Origin: Chloroflexota bacterium
GTDB lineage: Bacteria > Chloroflexota > Anaerolineae > Aggregatilineales > Phototrophicaceae
Length of the DNA stretch: 64,000 nucleotides
Assembly (NCBI GenBank): GCA_016223085.1
Contig: JACRPS010000034.1
Location: forward strand, 62,001-126,000
Direction: 5' to 3'
Shown: positions 1 through 7,337 of the stretch, piece after piece
Layout: every line of letters begins with the position of its first letter
How positions within the stretch are numbered: the stretch's first letter is position 1
Notes under the pieces: generated by a model
Told to the model about the DNA's origin: nothing
Database searches by the model: none
Seen by the model: the letters and a program-made list of their open reading frames with translations, nothing else
Program-made: the position numbers and the translations under genes

Positions 1-171
1 GACAATCCTGACCAGATTTTTACGGTGGCGCTGCCGGTGGCGCTGCTGATCGCCATTGGCGGCCACGCCCAGGCGCTGTGGTACGATGGCCGCAACCTGA
101 TGCGGCGTCTACGCCTGCGAGTGAAAAGCCGGAAACCGGAGCTTGAGAATCCAGCGGCGGTGCGGGTCTAG
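1..171 (+). CDS. C-terminal fragment of an unidentified membrane protein
   Basis: This is an open frame from the first base to a TAG stop, giving the last 56 residues of a protein that begins outside the window. A hydrophobic stretch (FTVALPVALLIAIGG) near residues 7-21 could be one last membrane segment. It is followed by a basic tail rich in Arg and Lys (LMRRLRLRVKSRKPE), which by the positive-inside rule would face the cytoplasm. The family cannot be told from so short a piece. A polytopic transporter or glycosyltransferase is possible but is only a guess. The frame is supported by its length to the left edge and by the hairpins that begin right after the stop. Confidence 0.5.
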   Translation, partial: DNPDQIFTVALPVALLIAIGGHAQALWYDGRNLMRRLRLRVKSRKPELENPAAVRV

Positions 172-176
172 CAGAC

Positions 177-295
177 GCCGGATGCTCACGCATCCGGCTG
201 ACAAAAAAAGCCGTCAAGAAACGGCTGAAGAATCGTAATCAATGTTCTGAACCTGCTTCAGCAGGCTTATTGGTTCAGCCTCAGGCTTGAGCCTG
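177..295. terminator. Cluster of three hairpins between convergent genes
   Basis: Three perfect inverted repeats lie between the stop codons of two convergent genes. They are GCCGGATGC/GCATCCGGC with a 4-base loop (177-198), CCTGC/GCAGG (252-265) and CAGGCT/AGCCTG (282-295). None has a clean U-tract after it on either strand, so classic intrinsic termination is not certain. The position suggests 3'-end protection or two-way termination. Confidence 0.45.
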
Positions 296-306
296 GGGCG
301 GTATCC

Positions 307-771
307 TTACACCTTCGCGTACAATCGCCCGCCAAATTCTTCAAACAGCTTGTTGTCCAGATCATCGGCATAGGCAGCGACCAGGCTGATGATGTTATTG
401 GCTTCGTCGGCGTCCAGCCCGTCCAGCGGGCGTTCGCTGAACACGTACACCACATCCATGTACACGCCAAGCGCCGCGTTGGTCAGTTGCAGATTGAGTT
501 CCAGCAGGCGGCGATACAGCGGCAGCAGCCCCTGCGCCGGCAGGTGCAGGATGGGCGCAAGCACCTGTAAGTAGCCGACGTTGTTCTGCACCGAGACAAA
601 CACTTCGATCACTGCCGAACCGCGCTGGAAGCTCCAGCCGAAGCCGGACTCGGTGTTCATGCGCGCCGTCACCGGGTTCACGCCGATTGCCGGCAGAATC
701 TGCTCGACTGTCGCAGCATAGGTTTCCAGCGTCACCGCCGGTTGGGGTTTACGTCCTCGTCCGAAGACCAT
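307..771 (-). CDS. YbjN-like / sensory-transduction-fold domain protein
   Basis: A 154-residue protein. I chose the ATG at 771 because AGGAG lies about 9 bases before it; the open frame continues upstream but without such a site. After a short basic start (MVFGRGRK) it forms one alpha/beta domain, with a segment like YAATVEQILPAIGV, strands such as AVIEVFVSV and a helix LLPLYRRLLELN. It ends with an acidic helix resembling the end of YbjN (PF10722)/type III chaperone-like folds. Proteins of this fold usually bind partner proteins, and no catalytic residues are visible. It is followed on the same strand by convergent hairpins. The family assignment is from overall pattern only. Confidence 0.55.
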   Translation of the reverse strand: MVFGRGRKPQPAVTLETYAATVEQILPAIGVNPVTARMNTESGFGWSFQRGSAVIEVFVSVQNNVGYLQVLAPILHLPAQGLLPLYRRLLELNLQLTNAALGVYMDVVYVFSERPLDGLDADEANNIISLVAAYADDLDNKLFEEFGGRLYAKV

Positions 772-867
772 GTGTTTTCTCTCCTGAAGAACCTGGCTTG
801 TAGCCTGTAGCTTTGTTGATGCTTCACGCTTCAGGTCTTTCAACAGCTAATGGCTACAAGCTAAAAG

Positions 868-2079
868 CTACGTCTGTTCCCGCCCGCAGCGCAAACACTT
901 TCCCTGGTAAAAACCGGTGTGGGCGCTGCAATGACGGCAGGCGATACGGTTCTGCTCGTGATACAGGGTGTTGGTTGTGTCGTGCCAGTTGCGCCGCAGA
1001 TTGCCGGCCTGAGGCATTAGGCCGCCGCAGGTTTCGCAGTAGTGGCCGCCATTAGCCGCCGCCTTGCTCAGATCGCCGCAGGTCGGGCAGTAAACCAGCT
1101 TGCCCTGGGCGATGTCCTGCTTGTAGGTTTCCACCGCCCGCATGATGCCGCTGATGTGGATGCCGTACAGGTTGGCCGACGAGGCGCTGGCGTTGCGCGT
1201 CAGCATCCCCACCAGATAGCGATTATCGTCAAACACCGGATTGCCCCCGGCGTCCGGCGGCTGAGTGATGGTCGTGGGGAACCAGTGCGGCGAGAGGATG
1301 CGCTTGGTCGTGCGCAGGCTGCCGCGTACGCTCTGCCCGTTGTAGGCCATCGCCATCAGCGGCGTTTCTTCCGGGATGCGCGGCAGCGGCGTGACCGGCA
1401 GGATGTCGCTGACCGGCTGCTGGACAACAATCAGCGCCAGATCGAGTTCCGGGAACGAGCGCACCACGCGCCCAGGTATTTGATAACCGGTTTCCAGTTC
1501 CACCGTCACCCGTTCCAGGCTGCCCACGACGTAGCGGGTGGTCACCAGAATGCCCTCATGCAGCACGAAGAAGGCTGTGCCCGCGCCGTTTGGCCCGCCA
1601 ATCACGCCCGCGATGCGGTAATGCCCGATGTTCGATGGCGGCAGGGTGCCAAAGCCGGGAATGGTCGTCGGCGGGGTGCTGTAGGCTGGCTGCGCCGGCA
1701 TTCCCGGCAGTGTGCCAGGGGGTGGTGGGGTGGTCGGCGGTGGGCTAAAGTCAACCTGCGGCGTTACCGTCACGGCGGGCTGCGGGGGCGGCGTGACCGT
1801 CGGCGCGCTGGTGGGCGGCGTGGGAAGCTGCGCGGCCAGCCAGCGTTCGACCCGGTGGCGGATTTCCGGGTCGTCCGGGGCGGCAGCCAGCGCCGCGTCA
1901 TAATAGGCGCGCTTGGTGTTGGGGTCGGTCGTCGTTTCAGCCAGCCACAGGCAGGCGATGGCACGGATACCGCCGGTCAGTTCCGGGTCTTTGAGCGCGA
2001 TGCGCAGCAGGCGTACGCCTTCATCCAGATTGCCCGCCTGGATCGCTCCAATTCCCTGTTCCACGTACCGAAATGACAT
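868..2079 (-). CDS. TPR / trypsin-fold pseudoprotease with zinc ribbons
   Basis: A 403-residue protein, apparently cytosolic, with no signal peptide. Residues 1-85 look like TPR helices (GAIQAGNLDEGVRLLRIAL). Residues 88-145 are a Pro/Thr linker. Residues 150-320 read as a trypsin-like fold (GTAFFV, ILVTTRYVVG, FPELDLALIVV, DAGGNPVFDD, YLVGM). Two CxxC zinc knuckle pairs follow (CPTC, CETC), then CRHC and CLRC. The catalytic His of the usual TxxHVV motif is Tyr (about residue 183) and the Ser of GDSGGP is Ala (about 277); only the Asp (about 213) remains. It is therefore probably a binding or scaffold protein rather than a protease. The ATG at 2079 was preferred to an upstream GTG at 2097, though neither has a strong ribosome site. 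Confidence 0.7.
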   Translation of the reverse strand: MSFRYVEQGIGAIQAGNLDEGVRLLRIALKDPELTGGIRAIACLWLAETTTDPNTKRAYYDAALAAAPDDPEIRHRVERWLAAQLPTPPTSAPTVTPPPQPAVTVTPQVDFSPPPTTPPPPGTLPGMPAQPAYSTPPTTIPGFGTLPPSNIGHYRIAGVIGGPNGAGTAFFVLHEGILVTTRYVVGSLERVTVELETGYQIPGRVVRSFPELDLALIVVQQPVSDILPVTPLPRIPEETPLMAMAYNGQSVRGSLRTTKRILSPHWFPTTITQPPDAGGNPVFDDNRYLVGMLTRNASASSANLYGIHISGIMRAVETYKQDIAQGKLVYCPTCGDLSKAAANGGHYCETCGGLMPQAGNLRRNWHDTTNTLYHEQNRIACRHCSAHTGFYQGKCLRCGREQT

Positions 2080-2177
2080 AATTGACCGGTAAAGCACTCA
2101 TTTGCTTATACCTCTATTATAGGCCGGAATGAGAAGTCGCGCCGCAAGCTGAGGCCGCTGGTAGCGAAATATAAGGT

Positions 2178-2207
2178 TGTAGGGACACGATCTATCGTGT
2201 CCCTACA
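2178..2207. repeat. GTAGGG-type palindromic repeat
   Basis: A perfect palindrome with 13-base arms (TGTAGGGACACGA and its complement) around TCTA. It lies between the divergent pseudo-protease start and the stop of the cupredoxin gene. It belongs to the family seen throughout the window, whose members share the ends GTAGGG and CCCTAC but have different cores. Confidence 0.85.
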
Positions 2208-2235
2208 GTGGGTTAATCTGTCAGCGCAGCCGTGT

Positions 2236-3054
2236 TTATTCCGTCACGGTGAGAAGCTGTACCATGCCCAGGTTGATGTGCGCGTGGCCGCTGGCGAAGT
2301 CCGGCAGGAAGCAGGCCACCACGTAAGTGCCGGGTTCAAGATTCAGGTTAAACCAGGCACGTTCGCCCTGCTGCATCGGCATCCAGAAGCCGACCTGTTC
2401 AATCGGCAGGGTAGCGGGGTCCGCTTCACCGGAGGCCATCGTCTGCATGATGTCACGCAGTTCGGCAACAGTGGTTCTGTCGTCAATCCGGGCGATGGCC
2501 ATTTCGTGCCACTGGTCGCCCTTGTTTTCCAGCAGCCAGGTCTGCTCACCCGCGCTGATGCTGGTTGGCAGGCTGAAGGCGAAGTCCAGCAGCGATACCT
2601 GTACGTCGGCTTCCGGCGCGGCGGCATTGGTATCATCTTCGTCAGCGACGGTGAAGGTCTTCACGTCCGGCGCTTTACCCGCGAAGTTCAGGAGGACATG
2701 TTCGCCGGCCTTCAAATCAAAAGTAGCAACAAATGACGACTGCGGCGCGATTTCCGTCCCGCCCAACAGCGTAATCAGCGGCAGACCGGCTTCCGGCCCG
2801 GCGCTCATCGCTGCCATCAGCGCGTCCACCGTCACGCCATCGTTCAGGCGGGCGAGCAGCGGGGCAAACGGCGCATCCGTAATGTTTGTAAAGGTGACAT
2901 CCACGATGCCGGCGTGCAGCTCGGCGGGTACCACCAAGCCTTCCGGCCCATTGACGATGGTTGCAGATGCTTCACCTTCGTGCGCAAAGACGGGCACCAT
3001 GCCGACGAGCAGAGCCAGAACGAGCAAAACCAGACAACGAGCAGTGCGATTCAT
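2236..3054 (-). CDS. Secreted cupredoxin-domain protein
   Basis: A 272-residue protein with a clear signal peptide (LVLLVLALLVGMVPVFA, cleavage likely before HEGEA at about residue 25), so exported. Two beta-rich halves follow, each ending in a plastocyanin-like pattern. The second half keeps a plausible type-1 copper set: His in QWHEMAI, then Cys in VACFLPD, His in GHAHINLGM and the final Met. The first half (VDVTFTNITDAPF, EHVLLNFAG) lacks these residues and may be structural. The family is common in environmental bacteria and is thought to carry electrons or buffer copper outside the membrane; the exact partner is unknown. AAGGGA lies about 9 bases before the ATG. Confidence 0.65.
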   Translation of the reverse strand: MNRTARCLVLLVLALLVGMVPVFAHEGEASATIVNGPEGLVVPAELHAGIVDVTFTNITDAPFAPLLARLNDGVTVDALMAAMSAGPEAGLPLITLLGGTEIAPQSSFVATFDLKAGEHVLLNFAGKAPDVKTFTVADEDDTNAAAPEADVQVSLLDFAFSLPTSISAGEQTWLLENKGDQWHEMAIARIDDRTTVAELRDIMQTMASGEADPATLPIEQVGFWMPMQQGERAWFNLNLEPGTYVVACFLPDFASGHAHINLGMVQLLTVTE

Positions 3055-3353
3055 ACGATAGTTTCCCTTCGGTTGAAAAGAGTGTCACTGGGTTTATCGG
3101 TCAACACGGCCAAGCATACGCGGCTTTCCGGCAGGGCGACACGGTTCAAAGACGGAATTTGCGCTCGGTCAAACGGCGTAGGGCGAAAGCGGCATGGACA
3201 GGGGCAAGGGAAAGGCGTAACGCAAAGGAGCAAAGGCGCGAAAAGGATGAAAGAGAAAAACATAACACGGAGGCACAAAGGCGCAGAGGCACAGAGAGGG
3301 ATGAATAGCGCCTGTTTCAGCTTAAAATTGACCATATAATCAATACAAGCAGA
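3055..3353. other. Non-coding stretch with decayed purine-rich repeat
   Basis: About 300 bases with no convincing gene. Bases 3220-3300 hold a degenerate run of short units like AGGCGCAAAG and AGGCACAGAG, an intergenic repeat type seen in many environmental genomes. A shorter copy occurs at 34048-34082. A 94-codon open frame on the minus strand across it is of low complexity and looks accidental. The upstream part would hold the cupredoxin promoter, but no clear -35/-10 pair was found. Confidence 0.5.
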
Positions 3354-3458
3354 TTTTATGGTGGATTAGTCGGTGGGTGGAAAGATATGAACATCACCGA
3401 CGCAGTGGCTTTCGTTGAAGAACTGCGGCGCAAACAACGGGAGCGACGTGGATGGTAG
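3354..3458 (+). pseudogene. Truncated VapB-like antitoxin, C-terminal remnant
   Basis: The frame reads GGLVGGWKDMNITDAVAF then VEELRRKQRERRGW and a TAG stop. It lines up closely with the end of the intact antitoxin at 25524-25769 (LIGMWADREDITDSVEF, ARELRRRASRRG). The DNA-binding N-terminal half is absent: upstream is only repeat-like sequence. The stop overlaps the start of the toxin remnant, as in a normal antitoxin-toxin operon. It is probably a dead copy, although a 23-codon peptide from the ATG at 3387 could still be made. Confidence 0.65.
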
Positions 3459-3577
3459 AGGCAGTCGTTGACACAAATGTCATTGTTGACCTGCTTCGCC
3501 GTTATGAACCTGCCGTAGCGTGGTATCAGACGCAGACCCAACCCAATTTAGGCATAATACCAATAATCTGTCCTTAG
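3452..3577 (+). pseudogene. Truncated PIN-domain (VapC-like) toxin, N-terminal remnant
   Basis: The ATG overlaps the stop of the antitoxin remnant. The 41-codon frame begins EAVVDTNVIVDLLRRYEPAV, which is the first strand and helix of a PIN ribonuclease, including the first metal-binding Asp (D7 in VDTNV). It then runs LGIIPIICP into a TAG stop exactly where sequence resembling a DUF3048 gene in the opposite orientation begins. The rest of the PIN domain, including the other acidic residues, is missing, so the product cannot be active. Confidence 0.7.
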
Positions 3578-3690
3578 GCCGATCATATCCTCGAGCGACA
3601 GGTGCACCCAGCCGCCATTGTAGTGCGCCCGTCGCGGAACAGCACCGCGTCGCCCTCAACCCACCGAAGCGAAGCAGTCAGCAATCGAAT
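3575..3690 (-). pseudogene. Broken fragment of a second DUF3048 gene
   Basis: Read on the minus strand, this piece gives WVEGDAVLFRDGR and, after a one-base slip, HYNGGWVHLS and LEDMIGL. The intact DUF3048 gene just downstream encodes LWFEGDAVLFRDGR, RYEGRWVRPT and REDMLGL (bases about 4381-4490). The match is clear in the DNA too (CATATCCTCG, GAACAGCACCGCGTC against GAATAGCACCGCGTC). It is a short, frameshifted relic of a diverged paralogue, joined directly to the truncated PIN gene at about 3575 and ending near the stop of the Imm-5-like gene. Confidence 0.65.
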
Positions 3691-4205
3691 ACGAACCAGC
3701 AATACTGATTGCGCAACCTCTGGTCATCAAGCACGAGTTCTCGGATTTCGCCGGGAAGTTGGGCGCGCTGCCACTGGCACTCCAGACGACCAGCCTCCAT
3801 CCGTTCCGTTTCAGGGGCCGCCGCGCGTGCAGCCCGGATCGCGTAGGCCGCTGCGCCCAGTTCGTGAGCGGCCACATGAGCCACCGCCGCAGCTTGTCCG
3901 GCAGCGTAAGCCGCTTCTCTTGCCGCGCCGTGCAACGCTCTGGCAGCACCCATGGCGTGTCCGGCGGCGGTACGGGCTTGAGTCATCGTAATCTCACCCC
4001 TTGCCCAGGCACGCGCCTGCTCAATCGCCCAGCGCGGACGGTCGTCACCGGGTTGGACTTGCTCGAAGAAATGCAGGACATGCTGCGCGCAATCCGCCGC
4101 CCACACGGCAAGAAGGTGATGGTCGGCGTCCTCCAAGGTGCCGCCGCGACGCACGGTAATCAACCTGGGGTCTCGGATCTTGCTGAAAATCACTGGTCTA
4201 CCCAA
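3678..4205 (-). CDS. Imm-5-like putative immunity protein
   Basis: A protein of about 175 residues with the layout of the Imm-5-like family: DPRLITVRRGGTLEDADH, then LLAVWAADCAQHVLHFFE, then DDRPRWAIEQARAWARGEI. A long Ala-rich helical stretch of repeated AA and HA units follows, then the tail LPGEIRELVLDDQRLRN. The family is predicted to protect against polymorphic toxins, but many members sit alone, as here: no toxin gene adjoins it. The start is uncertain: a TTG at 4205 or a GTG four codons later. Its last codons run into the DUF3048 relic, so the natural C-terminus may have been kept only by chance. Confidence 0.6.
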   Translation of the reverse strand: MGRPVIFSKIRDPRLITVRRGGTLEDADHHLLAVWAADCAQHVLHFFEQVQPGDDRPRWAIEQARAWARGEITMTQARTAAGHAMGAARALHGAAREAAYAAGQAAAVAHVAAHELGAAAYAIRAARAAAPETERMEAGRLECQWQRAQLPGEIRELVLDDQRLRNQYCWFVFDC

Positions 4206-4268
4206 CCCATATTATGCGCCTCAGTTATCGTAGTGGCGAGGTACCTGCCTGTTCACCGAGTATCGCGT

Positions 4269-5390
4269 TTACTCCACCCGCAGCCACTCCTCGACCGGCT
4301 CCTGTTGCTCCGGCAGGCGCACGACCTGAAACCAGGTGTTGCCCGGCTTGAGATACAGCAGTTGCCCGTCCTTTGTCCGCAGGCCAAGCATATCCTCGCG
4401 GGTCGGGCGTACCCAGCGGCCTTCGTAGCGCCGCCCGTCACGGAATAGCACCGCGTCACCCTCGAACCACAGCCGGATTTCGATGCTGTAGCTCTTATTA
4501 TCCCCGAACTGGCTTTCCACGATGTCGGTGAACTGGTGCTCGGCATAGAGCACAACAACGTTGGCGGCGCTCACCTGCTGCATCGTGTTAGCGTCGTAGT
4601 GGCCTTTGCCGTCGGAATAACGCCAGTAGCGCCCGTTGGCCGGGTCGTACAGCCACAGCAGGCGGGTGGCGCGGTAGCGCAGGTCAATCTGGGTCGCCGG
4701 GCCGCTGCTGCCGGGAGGTGGCGCGTTCAAAAAGGCCATGCCGTGCAGTCGCGGCCTCTGGTTGACACCCTGCTCGCTGGCAAGCTGCCAGATGGCATTG
4801 GGATTGACGAACAGGTTGTGCGGCACTTCGATGCTCTCGTCGCGCCAGTAATACGGCAGGCCGAAGGCGACGCCCTTAAACAGCCGGTTCGCAAACTCCG
4901 AAGTGTTCAGCCGTTCCTCGACGCCGGTACTCGCGCCGGAAAAGGCTAATAATGCCTGGTACATCGGCACGAGTTCGTAATCAATCAGGCGCGCGCTTCG
5001 GATTGACCCCACGCGGTCGGGTGCCTGGCTGTAAAAGATGGCGGAAAAGCGGGTCAGGCCGCCTTCGGCGTAGTGCTCGTAAACGATGTCTGCCGCGCCA
5101 ATGCCGGCCTGCGGGCGCACCAGTGGCGGCGCGTTGGAGATTTTGACAACCATCGGACGGCGGTTGAGCGTGGCGGGGTCGGCAGGCAGCCCGGTCAACG
5201 GATTGATACCTGCCGGGAAAGAATCCGGTCCAAGCACGCCCGGCAGAACCGGGGAAGGATTCTCAATTTTTGTTACGGGTGTTTCGGTTGTAAGATGAGG
5301 GAGAGCATCGGATGGCGGGGCGACCGCGGGGGCGATACAGGCGCCGCAGCCGACCAGCAGGCCGATGAGTACCCGTTGAACGCGCATCAT
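4269..5390 (-). CDS. DUF3048 (YerB-like) lipoprotein
   Basis: A 373-residue protein. The start is set at the double ATG (5390) because a promoter lies within the longer open frame upstream. A lipobox (LLVGC, Cys at about 15) predicts a lipid-anchored exported protein. The N-terminal DUF3048 domain shows NPLTGLPADPATLNRRPMVV, ISNAPPLVRPQAGIGAADIV, EGGLTRFSAIFY and RVGSIRSARLIDYEL. The C-terminal domain ends with REDMLGL and YLKPGNTWFQVV. The family is related to YerB of Bacillus and its biochemical role is unknown. The best-conserved segments (Arg-Pro, GSIRSAR) are intact. Confidence 0.85.
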   Translation of the reverse strand: MMRVQRVLIGLLVGCGACIAPAVAPPSDALPHLTTETPVTKIENPSPVLPGVLGPDSFPAGINPLTGLPADPATLNRRPMVVKISNAPPLVRPQAGIGAADIVYEHYAEGGLTRFSAIFYSQAPDRVGSIRSARLIDYELVPMYQALLAFSGASTGVEERLNTSEFANRLFKGVAFGLPYYWRDESIEVPHNLFVNPNAIWQLASEQGVNQRPRLHGMAFLNAPPPGSSGPATQIDLRYRATRLLWLYDPANGRYWRYSDGKGHYDANTMQQVSAANVVVLYAEHQFTDIVESQFGDNKSYSIEIRLWFEGDAVLFRDGRRYEGRWVRPTREDMLGLRTKDGQLLYLKPGNTWFQVVRLPEQQEPVEEWLRVE

Positions 5391-5423
5391 AGATCGTGAC
5401 TTCCAAAACGGCTGTGAACCCGC

Positions 5424-5451
5424 ATTATAAACCATGATGGAAACCTGCCAA
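5424..5451 (-). promoter_or_regulatory. Sigma70-type promoter for the DUF3048 gene
   Basis: Read on the minus strand: TTGGCA, a 16-base spacer and a perfect TATAAT. It lies about 34 bases before the chosen ATG, which supports the shorter start of the DUF3048 gene. Confidence 0.65.
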
Positions 5452-5532
5452 TGGCGTCTGGCTGACGGCCAGCCTACGCCGTGAATTGTGCGGGCCGGAA
5501 ATTGCGATTAGAATGCCCGGTAAGTGCCTGGT

Positions 5533-5561
5533 TTGACGCGATTCCTGCCGTTGGCTATAAT
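5533..5561 (+). promoter_or_regulatory. Sigma70-type promoter for the DUF4388/GTPase operon
   Basis: TTGACG, a 17-base spacer and TATAAT, about 65 bases before the DUF4388 start. This is one of the best consensus promoters in the window. Confidence 0.75.
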
Positions 5562-5626
5562 CCAGATTCAGGTTGCTGCGTGTTCATGCCGGGGCTACGT
5601 TTTTATCAGTACTGTAGGGGGCGTTA

Positions 5627-6514
5627 ATGCCACTTAAGGGCGAACTCAGGGATTTCAGTACGACCCAACTTCTGAACCTCATCAACCTCGCCGGTAAAAC
5701 CGGGACGCTGACGATCTTCAAGGCGACCAAAAGCGGCGAGACGGAGGAGGTGAACGGCAAGAAGCGCGAGAAAATCATCCCCGGCCCTGAACGTGCGAAG
5801 GTGTCGTTCCGCGCCGGCAAGCTGATTTACGCGGCGATGGACGGCCAGGACGGCAACCTCGTCTCCGTGTTAAATAAAGCCGGCAAGCTCACTGACGACC
5901 AGGCACGCATCATCCGTGAACGCGCCAAAAACACAACTGACAAAGCGCTGGCGCTGCTGCTCATCAACGCCAACTACGTCACCCAGAACGACGTGGTGAG
6001 CTGCATCCAGCAGCATACGCTGGATGTGGTGTATAACCTGATGTCGTGGAATCAGGAGCCGTTCCGGTTTGATGACAACGTGCTGCCGGACAGCAACCGC
6101 ATCATGGTGCCGATTGACCTGGAAAACGTCATCATCGAAGGCGCGCGCCGCATCCGCGAGATTGAGGAACTGAACCAGCACCTGCCAAACCTGGACATGG
6201 CGCTGAAATTCCCTGATAACCCGAAAGAGAAATTTAAGGGTATTCACCTCAGCGTCGAAGAATGGCGCGTGGTGTCATTTGTGAATCCCAAAAACTCGAT
6301 TCGCCAGATTGCGAAGGCGAACAATATGTCGGAGGTCGAAATCCGGCGCATTGTCTACGGTCTGGAACAGGCCGGTCTGGTGGAACTGGTGAAACCGCCG
6401 GGTATGGATCAGACCGTCGCCAACAAGGCCGCTGGTCGCCGCCAGATGCCCGCCAAGCCACAGGTTCAAAAAGTCGTGGTGAACCGATTGATTGACAAAA
6501 TTCGGTCCATTTAA
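5627..6514 (+). CDS. DUF4388 (PATAN-type) regulatory protein
   Basis: A 295-residue protein. The first 100 residues match the DUF4388 pattern (GELRDFSTTQLLNLINLAG, KTGTLTIF, VSFRAGKLIYAAMDG), a domain found in response-regulator and gliding or type IV pilus control proteins. The middle is helical (ALALLLINANYVTQNDVV, LDVVYNLMSW). Residues 215-265 look like a winged-helix unit (LSVEEWRVVSFVN, SIRQIAKANNMSEVEI, RRIVYGLEQAGLVELV). It shares a strong promoter with the small GTPase 43 bases downstream, and the two probably act as regulator and switch. No enzyme motif is present. Confidence 0.75.
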   Translation: MPLKGELRDFSTTQLLNLINLAGKTGTLTIFKATKSGETEEVNGKKREKIIPGPERAKVSFRAGKLIYAAMDGQDGNLVSVLNKAGKLTDDQARIIRERAKNTTDKALALLLINANYVTQNDVVSCIQQHTLDVVYNLMSWNQEPFRFDDNVLPDSNRIMVPIDLENVIIEGARRIREIEELNQHLPNLDMALKFPDNPKEKFKGIHLSVEEWRVVSFVNPKNSIRQIAKANNMSEVEIRRIVYGLEQAGLVELVKPPGMDQTVANKAAGRRQMPAKPQVQKVVVNRLIDKIRSI

Positions 6515-6557
6515 CGTCCTGTAGTCGGACACATCCAACCGGAAGAGTAAGCACACT

Positions 6558-7091
6558 ATGCAAACTGTCAAAATGGTTATCACAGGGCCGTTCAGCGCCG
6601 GGAAAACCGAATTTATCCGTTCGATCAGCGAGATCGAGGTAGTGTCCACCGAGCGCGAAATCACCACGCCCGCCGAGAAGCGCCAGAAAGACGTGACGAC
6701 CGTTGCGATGGACTTCGGGCGTATCACGGTAGACGACGACCTGGTGCTGTACCTGTTTGGCACGCCCGGCCAGCGCCGCTTTGACTTCATGTGGGAAATC
6801 CTGGCGGAAGGCATGCTGGGTTTTGTGGTGATGGTGGACAGCGCCAAGCCGGAAACCTTCCGTGAGGCCAAGAGCATCCTGGAAACGTTCCGCGCCTACG
6901 CGCCCACGCCCTACGTCGTGGCCGCCAACAAGCAGGATCACCCCGACGCCTGGTCGCCAGACGACCTGCGGATTGCGCTGCGCATCGAAGAAGGCGTGAA
7001 GCTGCTGCCGTGCGTGGCGAAGGACAAGGAGAGCGTCAAGAACGTCCTGCTGGAGCTGTTGTATTCCATTCTTGAGGAAATGGATACCTAA
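6558..7091 (+). CDS. MglA/Ras-like small GTPase
   Basis: A 177-residue single-domain GTPase of the bacterial MglA-like/SRPRB-like class. The P-loop is GPFSAGKT (residues 10-17) and switch II carries GTPGQRR (68-74) in place of the usual DTPG/DxxG. The base-recognition motif is ANKQD (123-127). The conserved Thr of switch I lies near TTVAMDFG (47-54). Such GTPases sit next to DUF4388 or roadblock proteins and are thought to control polarity, motility or envelope assembly. It is the second gene of a two-gene operon. The Gly for Asp at the start of the G3 motif is shared by many bacterial relatives and need not abolish activity. Confidence 0.85.
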   Translation: MQTVKMVITGPFSAGKTEFIRSISEIEVVSTEREITTPAEKRQKDVTTVAMDFGRITVDDDLVLYLFGTPGQRRFDFMWEILAEGMLGFVVMVDSAKPETFREAKSILETFRAYAPTPYVVAANKQDHPDAWSPDDLRIALRIEEGVKLLPCVAKDKESVKNVLLELLYSILEEMDT

Positions 7092-7212
7092 GCGGCAAGT
7101 CCTTAGTCTTTAGTCAATAGTCCAGGGACAGGTATTGCGTTGATTGTACGAGTGACAGACGTGCCGCTCTATGAGACCAGTGGCTAACGATTAATGACTA
7201 GTGACTTAGTGT

Positions 7213-7284
7213 CTATCCATAAACCCTTCGTAGGGGCACGGCATGCCGTGCCCCTACCGACAAATAAAAGAGGTTTACGGATAG
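7213..7284. repeat. Nested palindrome with outer arms
   Basis: A perfect 28-base inner palindrome (7230-7257, arms GTAGGGGCACGGCA) sits inside outer imperfect arms CTATCCATAAACCC (7213-7226) and AGGTTTACGGATAG (7271-7284). A related nested element is at 21198-21269. On either side are short degenerate units such as AGTCTTTAGTC, another intergenic repeat type. Confidence 0.8.
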
Positions 7285-7337
7285 GTTCTTGGTAGGACGC
7301 TTCGGCTATCGGCTGCATTCACGAAAGCGACGACAAC

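Noticed and set aside
1042-2076. 344-codon plus-strand open frame opposite the pseudo-protease
   Set aside because: Low-complexity Arg/His-rich antisense product; the minus strand has ordered TPR, trypsin-fold and zinc-knuckle patterns.
3051-3335. 94-codon minus-strand frame (Cys/Pro/Phe-rich)
   Set aside because: It is translated from the decayed AGGCGCAAAG-type repeat and would include the start region of the cupredoxin gene; no ribosome site.
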